Shown piece by piece: positions 35,430 to 46,934 of a stretch of 64,000 nucleotides of DNA. The DNA lies in NCBI GenBank assembly GCA_033807775.1, contig CM066321.1, positions 234,166,350 through 234,230,349 of the forward strand, written 5' to 3'. Every line of letters begins with the position of its first letter. The first letter of the stretch is position 1. The notes beneath the pieces are model-generated. The model was not told the DNA's origin and did no database searches. It saw only the letters and a list, made by a program, of their open reading frames with translations. This stretch comes from Saussurea involucrata. Taxonomy: Eukaryota; Streptophyta; Magnoliopsida; Asterales; Asteraceae. A program made the position numbers and the translations under genes.

Positions 35430-35580
35430 GTACACTAAATCTTCCTTACACTCATCCCTCCTCTATCTATCAATACACATTATCAGCTCTCCTCTCCATA
35501 AAACCTCTATACACAACCACATTCTTTCTCTATCTGTTCTACCCAAGTTCTTACTCGTACGATCGTTGTGTTTCAGCTAG
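35430..35580 (+). other. candidate phase-0 intron in the env-like gene (element B)
   Basis: 151 bp, GTACACTAAA...TTTCAGCTAG. The flanking exons are in phase 0 across it. The counterpart in C (140 bp) and both ends of A's copy keep the same donor and the same TTTCAGCTAG acceptor. Confidence 0.65.
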
Positions 35581-36529
35581 TCCTCTCCCCAGTTTGAGGA
35601 CATCGCTGAAGTTCCTACATCTGCGACTTCACCAACACTAATCCCAGCTCCCAACGCTGAAGAAATAATCCCAGTCTTGGATTTGATCTCTGAGACTGAT
35701 GAACCTAAAGAACAGATGCTCTCTCATACAAACAGACCTTCCTTGGTTCCTCAAAAACTAAGTGAAGAGGATCAGAAAAGAAGAGAAGAGATAATAAAGA
35801 AGTTTGAGGCTCAGCGAATCATTCTGAAGCGTGATCAACTTCCTACTGTTCCTCCAAAGTTCAGAATTTCACAAAAAGAGTACAAGGATCACCTCAGAGC
35901 TGAACGTCTAATCGCTGAAAGAAGGGAAGCTGAAGAAAAAGATAGAGAACTCGCCATCAAGATTTCTCAACAATCGGTGAAAGACCCCAAGCTGAAAAGA
36001 ATTCCAATCGAAGTTCAACGTCAGCTATGGGAAGACGCCAAGAAGATCGTTGAAGAAAAGAGGACTGTGTCTCAATCTACTTTGACCTGGTGCAAAGAAA
36101 AGGTACACTTCAGATATCGAACTTCCAGAATCATCAAGGTACTCATCGCTGGAAGATCAACCCTCAAAGTTTCAATCGCTGAAATCGAGATATTCAGAGA
36201 GAATGGACAGTACAAAAAATTCTATGCTGAAGCCATCACGAAGTACGGTCTCTCTAAATGGTTGGAGATCAGATTAGCCATCCAGAAGTCTCAGTCTAAG
36301 TACAAGGATCATGTTGAAAAGCTGATAACCAAACAGATCGACTTAGTCTATTCTTGTGTGGATATTCCTCCTCCTCCTCTCGAAAGTCAGAAAAGAAGGG
36401 CCTCTGCAAAGAAAAAGTCTAAATCTTCAGAAGATGGTCCTCAGATACGAAACAAAACAGGTATTGGTTTTTCTCTTGAGGAAGTCCTTGGTCCAGAACC
36501 TGACCTTTCTGCACTTGACACATCTCTCA
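35581..36529 (+). pseudogene. env-like ORF exon 2 of element B (3' truncated)
   Basis: Open from the acceptor at 35581 through the 289-codon ORF 35677-36546. The protein is strongly charged and helical (QKLSEEDQKRREEIIKKFE, LRAERLIAERREAEEKDREL), with a PPPPLESQKRRASAKKKSKS segment and an EEVLGPEPDLSALD motif near the break. The last codons of the ORF are LTR sequence joined by deletion at about 36530. In A the exon continues for about 100 more codons. Confidence 0.75.
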
Positions 36530-36742
36530 AGATAGGATTTTATTAGTAATCTCCTTATCTTTCTTAGTGCAAGAAATCTTAGTGTTCCAACTTGTTTAGA
36601 TTTAGGTTTATCCTTAATCTTGTTTCCGCAACAAGCTGTAAATTGTTAATGATTTATCAATAAACAATTTAGAAAAGTAAAATCTGTGTGTTTGTATTCA
36701 ACCCCCCCTTCTACAAACTTGTATAGGCCTTCGGGACCAACA
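36530..36742 (+). repeat. 3' remnant of a Sirevirus LTR
   Basis: It matches the last 213 bp or so of B's LTR (ATTAGTAAT... through the poly-C tract to GGGACCAACA). It joins env exon 2 at a short shared AGATAGG, a sign of microhomology-mediated deletion. Confidence 0.8.
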
Positions 36743-37118
36743 AAAGTATCAAAAGCTGAAAGAAAAGTATGCAAAGCTTAAAATCTTTAAGAAGAAAGGC
36801 AAAGGCCTGATGGCTGAATTTGAATGGGCTGCCTCTGATGAAGAAGAATCATCTGACTCTGAAGATGATGATGAGGCCAATCTCTTCCTCATGGCAAAAA
36901 ATCGAAGAACAGGAAGAAAACTATGACATTCCCTCTACTTCATCTTCTACCTCTAAGGTATCAACTTCTTTCTTTACTAATATTTCAGATATTAATGAAG
37001 CTCATAGTCTTCGGAAAATCGAACTTCTGACTGTAAATTTATATGATGCCATGAATGGCAAGACCATAGTTGAAAATCAAAACCTTGATCTAGCTGAACA
37101 GCTTAAAAACTGTCTACT
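36743..37118 (+). pseudogene. gag C-terminal fragment of element A
   Basis: It resumes A's gag in the lysine-rich region (KLKEKYAKLK-like), the acidic stretch and the DAMNGKT...NLDLAEQLKNC helix, with frameshifts. Near 37118 it jumps to the sequence just before the env start, so the rest of gag and all of pol are deleted. Confidence 0.8.
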
Positions 37119-37127
37119 GAAGCAGAA

Positions 37128-39844
37128 ATGGCGTTTACTGAAGCAACTCCTCAGTCTCCTACTACCTCCGAAAAGGTTGAACTCATCAAAGCTGCTCATG
37201 TAAACTTCAAAATCGAGAAAGTTAACTTTCAGGGAAACAATCCCTATGCTATTTTCAACTTTCCTCCAAGGAAGCAGATCACACATCTGAACGACGCTGT
37301 AAATTTCCTACAAACCTGTCCTCTATCTACAGCCCTGACCATCAATCCTCCCGCTCACAGAAACCTACTCGCTCAGTTCTGGTATACTGCCAGAAGAGGT
37401 CAGATCACCTCTACTAAAGACCCCAAGAAGAAAATCGATGTCATTCTCTTCGACACCGAACATGGAAGCTCCAAGATTACTCCTGGATCTCTCAGGGCTG
37501 CCCTAAACCTCCCTGGTAGTTCCAAAGAAAAACGATTTGTTCCTCTACCAAATCCCAAGAACCCCGCTGATAGGGAAGCCCTCATTGTTTTCTTCGATGC
37601 AATGTAGTACACATGGGAAACATGGAGAGACAAACTCCCTGAGAAGAAGTTGATTGCCATCAAAAAATCCAAAATGCCCAGCAAGATGAACTTCATCTTC
37701 GCTCACTTGATCAGCTACATGACAGCAAAGGTTGGCTCTACTGACCAAGCCTCCAAACCCCCTCCAAACCCCAGCAGGCTATGGGGTACTCACTGCTGAA
37801 GGGCCTTCACATCGATTGGGCCAAAATCATATTCGACGATATGCTGCTCAGGGTGGATGCAACAGAGAGACCAACGACTGTTCCATATCCTCGCTTTATG
37901 AGCGCTCTCTTCAAACAGGGACTCGGGGATGAATACCCGAAAGTAGGCGACCTGAAACTCTCTCAGGTTGGCGCTAAGATTCTTGACTTCTCGCCCATGC
38001 CAAACGAGGTACGTCTTACTACTCTCTTATCTATTCTCAAACCTCCCACTTCTTTTACTTCTGCAGCTACCTCCAGGGTAATCCCAATCGCTGGTACCCA
38101 GGGTGCAAAATCCATTCCTTCTAGAAAAAGGAAACCTTCTTCAACCACTCTTGGTGCTCCTAAGGCCAAGAAAACCAAAGAGCAACCCCCTAAGTCTACC
38201 CAGGCTGAAGACTCTATGACTCTTTCTGCACAAGAGCCGTTGGATAGCTCAGTGGTACGCTCTGCCACAACCGCTGAATCCATCCCTTCTATACCCAGCG
38301 TCTCTAAACGCTGAGGTTGCTTTGGAACATAACCTCCCTCCCTCAGTACCTCCAAGTACTGTGGAAGTATTTCTCGGTGATTCCAACGCTGAACCTGCTT
38401 CCCAATCCCTCTTCTCAACCTTCATTCCTCCTACTATTTCTTTGGTTACTCCACCTCTATTCCCCCTATCTTCAACAAACATCATCCTGAAGGATACATC
38501 TGCAGAAACTTTACAGAGGATGATGGATACAAACATAGGACATGCAGGCACTTCTCAGCATAAAGGCTCTCTGGAAGACGACATGGAAACATTTACAGGT
38601 TATCGAAACTTCGATGAATTCGTCAACCACCCCGCAGGTATACACGAAAACATACACACTCCTCTCTCAAAATCCCCAACTTCTGAGCTTTCATTTGTTC
38701 ATAAGTTTTTAACTGTTGCAGGTCCTAATTTGGGAGACATCAACAACTCTCTCAAGGATTTGTCAACAAAGGTGGAATCTCTCACCACCACTCTCTCCAC
38801 GAACTCTTCAGTGGTTACAAACGTTGGAAAGGCTCTCAAGACACTCACCGATGAGGTGAAAGGCAAAGCTTCCAGTGCTGATATGGAGAAAGTGGAATGT
38901 AGCATTTCAAACTTGGCTACTACTCTTGCTGAAAACTCCACCTCTATCAACACCCTGAACACTACCAACAACACCCTCTCCACCAACTTCACCACCCTGT
39001 CCAACGAAGTCACATCGTTGACGACAGTGGTTGGTAATCTTCAGGGAGAGGTGACTACTATAAAGTCAGAGGTGGCACTGTGAAGAATCTCCTACAGCAA
39101 ATCCTCGATCGCCTGGATGATCCAACCTATGCTCCATCCCACTTTACTCAGGTTGATCGAGAGGATCTTCAAAAGATCAGTCCTGCTATTTCTAGCCTAG
39201 AAGATATAATAGCAAGGATTGAAACTTGCGTTGGGATCACTGGCCAAGAAGACAGTGACCCAAAGCATGCTGATAATGATGCTGCTGCTACTGCTGTATC
39301 CTCCCCCATCCATCATGTGGATGAGGGGGAGAAGAATCAAGAAGATCTTCCCCATAATGTCGAGGGGGAGAAGAAAACTCAAGAAGACCTTCCCTGTAAC
39401 TCTGAGGGGGAGGGCATTCTTTCTGATGCTGCTGATAAACCTCAGGGAGTTGAAAACCCTGAGGGAACTGAGAAACCTCCCTCTGAATTTGAGGGGGAGC
39501 AACTAGTAGAGGACGTTGATGCTGATGTCCTAGAACCATATGCTGATGACGATGAAGTTGAAGAAGAAGAAGAAGAAGAAGACGATGAAGACGTCGATAT
39601 CGCTGATAATTAACCATCATCATCTCCTAAAGATGATGATGATGATGACGATGATGATGAAGATATCGATTGCTCCTTCCAGCCAATCAAAAGGACCCCT
39701 GCTCTCAAAGGGATAATCATTACCGAATCATCAGGGGAGGGGACCACGAAAAAGCCTGCAGCGACTGAAGCTGACAAAGGCAAGAACAAAGGTGTTTCAT
39801 CTGAAGACAACTTGGCTATTGTCTTCAGGAAGCCAGTTTGTCAG
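37128..39844 (+). pseudogene. env-like ORF exon 1 of element A (broken)
   Basis: Same architecture as B and C but a more diverged copy. The N-terminal domain 37128-37607 is cut by TAG at 37605-37607. A frameshift near 37760 lies in a duplicated CCAAACCCC stretch, then the frame 37781-38314 holds the basic SRKRK...KAKKTK motif. Frame 38322-39083 holds the coiled coil, and frame 39080-39613 the EGEK repeat and acidic tail. The exon ends at CAG 39842-39844 before GTAACATACA, the conserved donor. Confidence 0.8.
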
Positions 39845-39883
39845 GTAACATACACTCTCTTCCCTTACACTGCATCCCTCCTC
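39845..39883 (+). other. left part of A's env intron, interrupted by element C
   Basis: The donor GTAACATACA starts at 39845. The intron is cut at about 39883 by C and its right part, ending TTTCAGCTAG at 51101, resumes after C's LTR at 50997. Confidence 0.65.
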
Positions 39884-40445
39884 TGATGTTGGCTTTGATT
39901 ATTTTGGATGGTCTTGATCGATAGATCAGCATTTGTTTAGCCCATTCCAAAGTTGTATCAGAGACCTTTGTCTTTTCTCTAACGATTTCTTGAGCGTCAT
40001 CCCAGAGCTGACATTGGACATCAATGGGAACTCTTTTCAGCTTGGGGTCTTTGATTGATCGTTGAGTAAGCTTGATGGCGTATTCTCTGTCTTTCTCTTC
40101 AGCTTCTTTCCTTTCAGCGATAAGGCGTTCAGCTCTAAGGTGTTCCTGGTATTCAGCTTTGGAGATTTTGAACTTTGGAGGAACTGAAGGAAGTTGATCA
40201 CGCCTTAGAATGATTTGCTGATCCTCGAATCGCTTTATTATTTCCTCTCTTCTCTTTTGATCCTCTTCACTCAGCTTTTGAGGAGCTGAGGAAGGTCTTT
40301 TTCTGTGCGAGAGAGGTTGTTCTTCTGGTTCATCAGTCTCAGAGATCAAATCTAAGACTAGGATTATTTCATCAGCAGCAGCTGGCTTTATTTGTGAAGT
40401 CGCAGTAGTAGAACCTTCAACGACATCCTCAAACAGGGGAGAGGA
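39884..40445 (-). pseudogene. env-like ORF exon 2 of element C (3' truncated)
   Basis: In phase with exon 1 across the candidate intron, open from 40445 downward (ISETDEPEEQ, KLSEEDQKRREEIIKRFE, AERLIAERKEAEEKDREY). It stops matching the family after KIIKAN at about 39884. Beyond that point the frame merely reads into A's sequence and is not part of the gene. Confidence 0.75.
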
Positions 40446-40585
40446 CTAGCTGAAACACAGCGATCTTACAAATAAGAACATGGGTAGAAGAACTTGGGTA
40501 GAAAGAGAAAGAGAAATATGTTCAGGTGTAGGCTAGGGTAGTAGAACTTATAGAAGAGGGATGGAGTGAGATATGATTAGTGTAC
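40446..40585 (-). other. candidate phase-0 intron in the env-like gene (element C)
   Basis: 140 bp on the minus strand, GTACACTAATC...GTTTCAGCTAG. Reading through it gives a stop two codons in, whereas removal joins two open exons in frame. Confidence 0.65.
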
Positions 40586-43258
40586 CTGACAAACTGGCTT
40601 TACAAGCAAGATCGCCAGATTTTCATCTTCAGCGACGCCTTTGCCTTTGCCTTTCTCAGCGCCAGAGGCTGAGGGCTTTGTCTTTTTCCGCTCCCCTGTT
40701 GGTTCATTTATTGAAATTCCCTTACGAGCTTTGATCTTTGGGGCAGGTTTGACGACAAAAAAGTCATCGTCATCTTCGTCATCATCATTCCTTGGAGAGG
40801 AGGATGGTTCATTATCAGGGATGTCGATGTCTTCATCATCTTCTGCTTCGGATTCTTCAGCTTCGTCTTCGAGTTGCTCCCCCTCAGATACAGAGGCGAG
40901 CTTCTCAGTTCCCTCAGGGTTTTCATCTCCCTGAGGTCCAGCGATAAGTTCTTCATTCTTCTCTCCCCTGATAGATTCATCATGGGAAAGGTCTTCAGCG
41001 CTCTTTTCAAGATCCTCAGCGCTCTTCTCCTCGGTATGTTCAGCGCTCTTCTCCTCGGGATGTTCAGCGCTCTTCTCCCCCTCTTTCTCATGATTGGGGG
41101 AGGAATGGGTAGACTCAGCATTTGTAGTTTCTCTGTCTTCTTGGCCAGAGATTTTAATACAACTTTCAATCGCTGCTAATCTGTATTCAAGGCCAGATAT
41201 AGCAGGAGTGATCTTCTTCAGCTCTTTACGATCCGCCGCTGTGAAAGTTTCCAATACAGGGGCAGGGGCAGGATCAGGAGTATTTTCCTTGTTGACCAGC
41301 GTCTCGATCATCGTCTTCATAGAACCAACGTCGGTTTTTACAGAACCCAAGTCGGTCTTGACAGCTGACATATCCCCCTCGAGATGTTCAACCGATGTTT
41401 TCAGCTTTGTAACTTCGCTGGACACGGTCGAAACTGAGTTTCTGAGGCTGGTGTAGTCAGTGTAGATGTCAGAGAGTACTTTGGCAAAATCGTTGAGCGT
41501 CTTATCAAGGCCCTTAATGTCATCTGTGGAAGCTTTCTTCTCCACCACCGTAGTTAGCTTTGTCAAATTCTCTCCAGCGTTTGTTACGGCTGTAGAGTTG
41601 TTGGAGAGTGTGGTGGTGAGACCGGTCAGCTTTGGTTCCATGGACTTCAGAGACTCGTTGATGTCTCCTAAATTAGGACCTGTAACAGATAAAAACTTGT
41701 GAACAGAGGAAAGCTCAGAAGTTTGGGGTTTAGTCACAGTGTATAGGATTTTGTGTGTACCTGTAGGAGGGTTTACGAACTCGTCAAAATTGCGGGTTCC
41801 TGAATAATGTTCCATATCTTCCTCAAAAGTATGGTGAGGTATGGTGATCTCTGCAGGTCCTGTCTTCATCATTCGTTGAGAAGCGTCAGCGGTGGCTTCT
41901 GGAATGATGGCATCTCCAGTGTTCTTTGGAGGAGTGTCCAAGTGAGTGGAGGGAGAAGCGAAGGATAAGAATGGGGTTCGGGTACTGAGTTCAGCGTTGG
42001 AATCGCTGAGAATCACTTCATCAGTCTTTTGAGAGACTGAGGGAGGTTGGGTAGGTTCCAAGTTTCTAACCTCAGCGTTTGGAGACGCTGAAGTCTGGAT
42101 TGGAGGGATGGCTTGAATGGGTGTGGCAGAGCGTACCACGGAACTTTCCTTCAGCTCTTCAGAATGAGCTGAGGAGTCTTCAGCATGGGATTGCTGGGGT
42201 TGCTCCTTGGTTTTCTTGATCCTTTTGGAACCAAGTTGGGTTGAAGAGTGTTTCCTTTTCTTAGAAGGAGAGGATTGTGTGGTCGGGGCATCAACGATGG
42301 GTATTGTCGCTGAAGGAGCCACAGAAGTCGAAGAATTAGGGTTAAGAAGAGAGAGAAGGGTAGAGAGACGTACCTCGTTGTCGATAGGTTTGAAATCGAG
42401 CACCTTAGGGCCAACCTGAGAAAGTTTCAGGTCACCCTCTTGAGGATAGCTGTCCTTCAGGCCATATTGGAAGATGGCGCTGATGAAACGGGGGTAGGGA
42501 ACCCATGCAGGTCTGTCAGCAGCAGAATCTACTCTTTGTACTAGGTCATCATAAATGATAGATGCCCAGTCAATATGTAGACCTTTCAGCAGTGCGTATC
42601 CCATAGCCTGCTGAGGTTGAGCGGCTTGATCAGAGGAGCCGGTCTTCGCTGTCATGCAGCTGATCAGGTGTGCGAAGATGAAATTCATCTCGCTGGGCAT
42701 TTTGGACTTCTTTATCAGCGTCAGCTTCTTCTCGGGCTTCTTGTCCCTTCCAGTTTCCCAGATGTAACCCATTGCGTCGAGGAAAGCAATGATTTCTTCT
42801 CTGTCACCATGCTTCTTATGGTCAGGGAATGGAACAAACGGTTTTTCTTTGGTAGCATTGGGAAAGTTCAGGGCTTTTCGAATGATTGCGGGGGTTATCT
42901 TAATTGTGCCATACTCAGTATCGCTGAGTATGCAATTGATGGTTTTGGATGCATCTTTGGCGGAGGGTAGCTGAGTGTGTCTGGCAGAGTACCAGAACTG
43001 GGATAGTAGTAGCTGACTTGCAGGAGGTGTGATGGTCAGGGCTGTTGAAATGCAGCAGTTTTTCAGGAAATTCACAGCATCATCCAGATGTGTGACTTGC
43101 TTTCGAGGAGGAAACTCGAGAAGCGCAGAGAGGTTGTTCACCTTAGTCAAATCCAGTTTGTCAAGTTCAAACTTGACTTGTGGAGCCTTGAGGATTTCCA
43201 CTTCCTCAGAGTCAGCGGAGATGTTCTCAGCGGTAGCAGGAATGTCAGACGAGGCCAT
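40586..43258 (-). CDS. env-like ORF exon 1 of element C (891 codons, open)
   Basis: Intact exon of the third Sirevirus gene; function unknown. Residues about 25-310 form the conserved N-terminal domain (PRKQVTHLDD, SQFWYSARH, MNFIFAHLISCM, YPRFISAIF). Residues 333-351 (KKRK...KRIKKTK) look like a bipartite nuclear localisation signal. A Ser/Thr/Pro-rich linker follows, a coiled coil at about 530-655 with repeated SVKTD-type units, EKSAE repeats at 728-756, an acidic tract at 797-832, and a basic stretch at 841-874. I see no signal peptide or transmembrane segment, so the name env-like reflects position only. The Met at 43258 follows the UTR intron. Without splicing the frame would end two codons on, at 40577. 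Confidence 0.85.
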
Positions 43259-43262
43259 TTCT

Positions 43263-43650
43263 CTGTATTTAACAGTTCAACCAAAGATGTTAACAAATAA
43301 GAATTTTCTTGATATGGAAAGAATTTCCATTAAGATGGTTCGAATTTTGTCCATTTCATTCAGACATAAATGTCTTAATGAAGATTAGGGTTTTTCATGA
43401 TTTTTTGAAACGAAATGTAAAGCCCATAAAGTCTTGTATTCCAGTTTCTAAAAAAAATCTGGATACGAATGAAGAACAAGTTTAAGATTAAGATTTAAAA
43501 CTTGAAGAACAACCATGAAATGGTTGTGTTCATAAAACCATGAAAGAAATGATTTTATTTTTATGAAGTTCTTTTGTTTGATCTTGTTTAAAACAATGAT
43601 AAGATCAGAAACAAGTTATCTGCATTTGAAAAAAATATGAACATATTAAC
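43263..43650 (-). other. candidate 5' UTR intron of the env-like gene (element C)
   Basis: Minus strand, CATCAAG|GTTAATATG at 43650 and AAATACAG at 43263, close to the ATG at 43258. At 388 bp it is almost the same length as B's 389 bp. Confidence 0.5.
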
Positions 43651-43775
43651 CTTGATGTTTTGATGAAGAAGATGATGAACAGTTCTTTGAAGATTTGAGA
43701 GCACAAATGCAACAGTAATTCTTTTCTTGCGGAGGAAGATTGATCGCGTAAAAGACAAATATAAACCAAGAGTTT

Positions 43776-43850
43776 GTTTATATAGGGAGTTTTAGAGAGA
43801 GAACACCTTGAGCGGGAAAAGGTTTTCATCATGACACGGACACGTGTTTG
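43776..43850 (-). promoter_or_regulatory. candidate internal promoter of the env-like gene (element C)
   Basis: Minus-strand TATATAAAC (43776-43784) with an ACACGTGTCC G-box just upstream at about 43840-43850 and CT-rich sequence between. It is the counterpart of 32174-32243 in B. The rest of the pol-env spacer up to 44240 holds no gene. Confidence 0.5.
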
Positions 43851-44240
43851 CATTTGATTGGAAGTTTGAACGAAACGTGCAAACGTGTGTCAGAAAGAAA
43901 TCGTGCCTGGTGTTATCCGTTGCAATGACGTCACAACTGTCCTTTCACATTCTTTTAGGATGTCTCTGAGGTTTTGAAAGCTCAGGGACTCTTTTGAAAA
44001 ACATGAAGCACTGAATAGAAAATATCAGTGAAGGTTTTAAGAACTTTCAAAATATCGCTGTTAAGGAAGAGATATTCAGCGATGCATTTGTTTTGAAATC
44101 TTGCATTTTCATGCGTTTGTCAGAGAGAGAAAACATACCTGGATATCAGTTTAACCAAGTTTATTCAGAGAGAAGATGATTGAATAGGTTATACGAGTTG
44201 ATTTTATCCTATCGCTGATTAATGTGAACCGCTGAAGATT

Positions 44241-46913
44241 TTACCCTTCAAAGTTCAGCATTCCAAGCTCGCTGATGAGAAAGTTGAATCTTGTCTCATC
44301 AAGAGGTTTGGTAAATAAATCAGCTAACTGATAATCAGTTGGGATAAAATGAAGTTCTATATCACCATTCATCACATGATCTCTGATAAAATGATATCTG
44401 ATTTCTATGTGTTTTGTCTTTGAGTGTAGCACTGGATTGTTTGCTATAGCGATGGCACTAGTGCTGTCGCAATAGATTGGAATTTTGGAGAGCTGAAGAT
44501 CATAGTCTAGTAGCTGATTTCTCATCCACAAGACTTGAGAACAACAGCTTCCAGCGGCTACATATTCAGCTTCAGCTGTGGAAGTGGACACTGAGTTTTG
44601 CTTCTTACTTGTCCAACTTACCAGCTTTCCACCCAGGAGCTGACATCCTCCTGTGGTGCTTTTCCTATCCATTTTGCAACCTGCAAAATCACTGTCTGAA
44701 TAGACGGTTAGATCGAATCCTGAGTCTTTGGGATACCAAAGGCCTAGATTCGCTGTACCCTTAAGATATCGAAATATTCGCTTTACAGCTTTCATATGAG
44801 ATATCATAGGTTCAGCTTGATATCGTGCACACAGACATGTTGCAAACATAATATCGGGTCGGCTAGCTGTAAGATACAATAGTGAGCCGATCATCCCACG
44901 GTACAGCGTGACATTGACAGGAACACCCTTTGTGTCCTTATCAAGTGTCAGCGGTGGTGCCATAGGGGTTTTCATAGCTGAACTTTCAGTTAAGTCGAAT
45001 TTCTTCAGCATATCTTTAACATATTTTCCCTGATTAATGAAAGTTCCTTTTTCAGTTTGCTTAATCTGAAGACCAAGGAAATATGTTAGTTCACCCATCA
45101 TGCTCATTTTATACTCATCTTTCATTCTATCAGCGAAACGAGTACAAAGTTCAGGGTTAGTAGAACCAAATATAATGTCGTCAACATATATTTGAACTAG
45201 AATGATATGACCTTTTACTTTTCTAAAAAATAGCGTTTTATCAATCTTACCTCTCTCAAATTGTTCAATATGGAGATAAGTAGAGAGAGTATCATACCAT
45301 GCACAAGGAGCTTGCTTTAAGCCATAAAGTGCCTTGTCCAGTTTATAAACATAACCTGGACGCTTAGGATCTGAGAATCCTGGAGGTTGTTCCACATAAA
45401 CTTCTTCATTCAGCTTTCCATTCAGAAACGCTGACTTAACATCCATCTGATGTACAGTGAAGTTTTTGTGTACAGCATATGCTAAGAAAAGACGAATAGA
45501 TTCAAGTCTTGCTACTGGAGCAAATGTTTCCTCATAATCTATGCCTTCCTCTTGTCTGTATCCCTGAGCAACAAGACGAGCTTTGTTGCGGGTTACAGTA
45601 CCATGTTCGTCCAACTTGTTTCGATAGACCCATTTAGTGCCTATCACCGTTTTGTCAGTTGGTCTACGAACGAGTTTCCAAACTTTGTTTCTTTCGAATT
45701 CAGTCAGCTCTTCTTGCATAGCGCTGACCCAGTTTGGATCTCTGAGGGCATCATCTATTTTCTTTGGTTCAGTTAGAGAAATAAAGTTAACAAATAAACA
45801 AATATTACCTGCACTTCTACGAGTCTGAATACCAGCGTTTGGATCACCAAGAATTTGATCGATTGGGTGATTTACAGTCCATCGCTGAGCCGGAGCATAC
45901 GTCGCTGACTCAGTCTGAACTGGAGAAACTGAAGATGAGGCTTCAGCTACTTCTGGATTATCAGCTAAGAGAGGAATGTTTGCATTTGTCACTTCATTCA
46001 CTGATTGCTGAGAAATAGATGGAATATCTGAGACATTTGGATTAACTGCAGGTATAGTGTTTATAGGAACAGCTGAGACCCAAGATGTTTCAGCTTCACT
46101 ATTCTGCATATCTGGAATGATAGTAGGACCATCATTTTCTACGGTGTGAGCATGAGGAGTGGGAACTTCTTCTGAATCACCAAGATGAGAAAACATCCAT
46201 TGATTCAGTTCTTCAGTATCGGCGGACGGTTTAGAGTTCGTTGAACGGGATTCGTCAAACGTGACGTGAATAGTTTCTTCTATAGTTTGTCTTCTACGGT
46301 TGAAGACTCTGAAGGCTTTGGAGACTGAGGAGTATCCAAGAAAGATTCCATCATCAGCCTTAGGATCAAACTTTCCAAGGGCATCTCTGTTGTTCAGTAT
46401 GAAACACTGACATCCAAAGATGTGAAGAAAGCTGATTGAAGGCTTTCTCCCATGAAAGAGTTCATAGGCTGTCTTTTTGAATCTTTTAACTATCAGCGAC
46501 CTGTTTTGCGTAAAACAAGCAGTGTTGACAGCTTCTGCCCAAAACTGAGTAGGCAGGTGAGAATCGCTGAGCATTGAACGTGCAGCTTCAATAATTGTTC
46601 TATTTCTTCTTTCAGCGACTCCATTTTGTTGCGGTGTTCTCACTGACGAAAAGTTGTGAGAAATACCCTTACTCTCAAGGAAGGAATCAAGAGAACTGTT
46701 TTTGAATTCAGTTCCATGATCACTCCTTATTGAGCGAACAGTCATATTGTTCAGAGTTTCCATCTTTCGAACAAAGGTGATGAGTTCTTCAGGGGTGTCA
46801 CTCTTAGAACGGAGAAACATTACCCAAGTGAAGCGAGAGAATTCATCAACTATGACCAGCGTATATTTCTTTCCAGCGATGGATTGTTTGTTAACAGGGC
46901 CAAACAAATCCAT
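44241..46913 (-). CDS. pol of element C: integrase, reverse transcriptase, RNase H (890 codons, open)
   Basis: Copia-type pol acting in the virus-like particle and nucleus. Integrase catalytic residues D2, D65 and E101 with D35E spacing are intact ([22 protein letters not shown]). A Ser/Pro-rich linker (about 235-345) leads to reverse transcriptase ([24 protein letters not shown] at residues 576-579), and copia RNase H follows ([40 protein letters not shown]). The Met at 46913 is only the first one after a TGA at 46935-46937; in an active relative the frame would come from protease upstream without a stop. Reverse transcriptase and RNase H show no breaks. Confidence 0.92.
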   Translation of the reverse strand: MDLFGPVNKQSIAGKKYTLVIVDEFSRFTWVMFLRSKSDTPEELITFVRKMETLNNMTVRSIRSDHGTEFKNSSLDSFLESKGISHNFSSVRTPQQNGVAERRNRTIIEAARSMLSDSHLPTQFWAEAVNTACFTQNRSLIVKRFKKTAYELFHGRKPSISFLHIFGCQCFILNNRDALGKFDPKADDGIFLGYSSVSKAFRVFNRRRQTIEETIHVTFDESRSTNSKPSADTEELNQWMFSHLGDSEEVPTPHAHTVENDGPTIIPDMQNSEAETSWVSAVPINTIPAVNPNVSDIPSISQQSVNEVTNANIPLLADNPEVAEASSSVSPVQTESATYAPAQRWTVNHPIDQILGDPNAGIQTRRSAGNICLFVNFISLTEPKKIDDALRDPNWVSAMQEELTEFERNKVWKLVRRPTDKTVIGTKWVYRNKLDEHGTVTRNKARLVAQGYRQEEGIDYEETFAPVARLESIRLFLAYAVHKNFTVHQMDVKSAFLNGKLNEEVYVEQPPGFSDPKRPGYVYKLDKALYGLKQAPCAWYDTLSTYLHIEQFERGKIDKTLFFRKVKGHIILVQIYVDDIIFGSTNPELCTRFADRMKDEYKMSMMGELTYFLGLQIKQTEKGTFINQGKYVKDMLKKFDLTESSAMKTPMAPPLTLDKDTKGVPVNVTLYRGMIGSLLYLTASRPDIMFATCLCARYQAEPMISHMKAVKRIFRYLKGTANLGLWYPKDSGFDLTVYSDSDFAGCKMDRKSTTGGCQLLGGKLVSWTSKKQNSVSTSTAEAEYVAAGSCCSQVLWMRNQLLDYDLQLSKIPIYCDSTSAIAIANNPVLHSKTKHIEIRYHFIRDHVMNGDIELHFIPTDYQLADLFTKPLDETRFNFLISELGMLNFEG

Positions 46914-46934
46914 ATGGAGTAGTTGTAGAGGAGA

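Larger units (their letters stand above)
25104..36742 (+). mobile_element. Sirevirus-like element B, 3'-truncated
   Basis: 5' LTR 25104-26072, primer site 26075-26086, gag, pol and a two-exon env-like gene in order. It is inserted into the gag of A after TACCT (25099-25103). At the right, env exon 2 stops near 36529 and runs straight into the last 213 bp of an LTR (36530-36742), so the env end and most of the 3' LTR are deleted. After that LTR the sequence resumes A's gag about 130 bp further on, starting AAAGT and not TACCT. So the right LTR end may come from a second, mostly deleted insertion. Confidence 0.8.

Noticed and set aside
35583..35592. Alternative acceptor CCCCAG at 35592 for the env intron
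   Set aside because: Only B has AG there; A and C have TG, whereas TTTCAGCTAG is conserved in all three and keeps the phase.
39825..39883. C-terminal end of the minus-strand ORF 39825-40349
   Set aside because: After about 39884 it is antisense to A's intron and exon border, a chance readthrough past the deletion junction.
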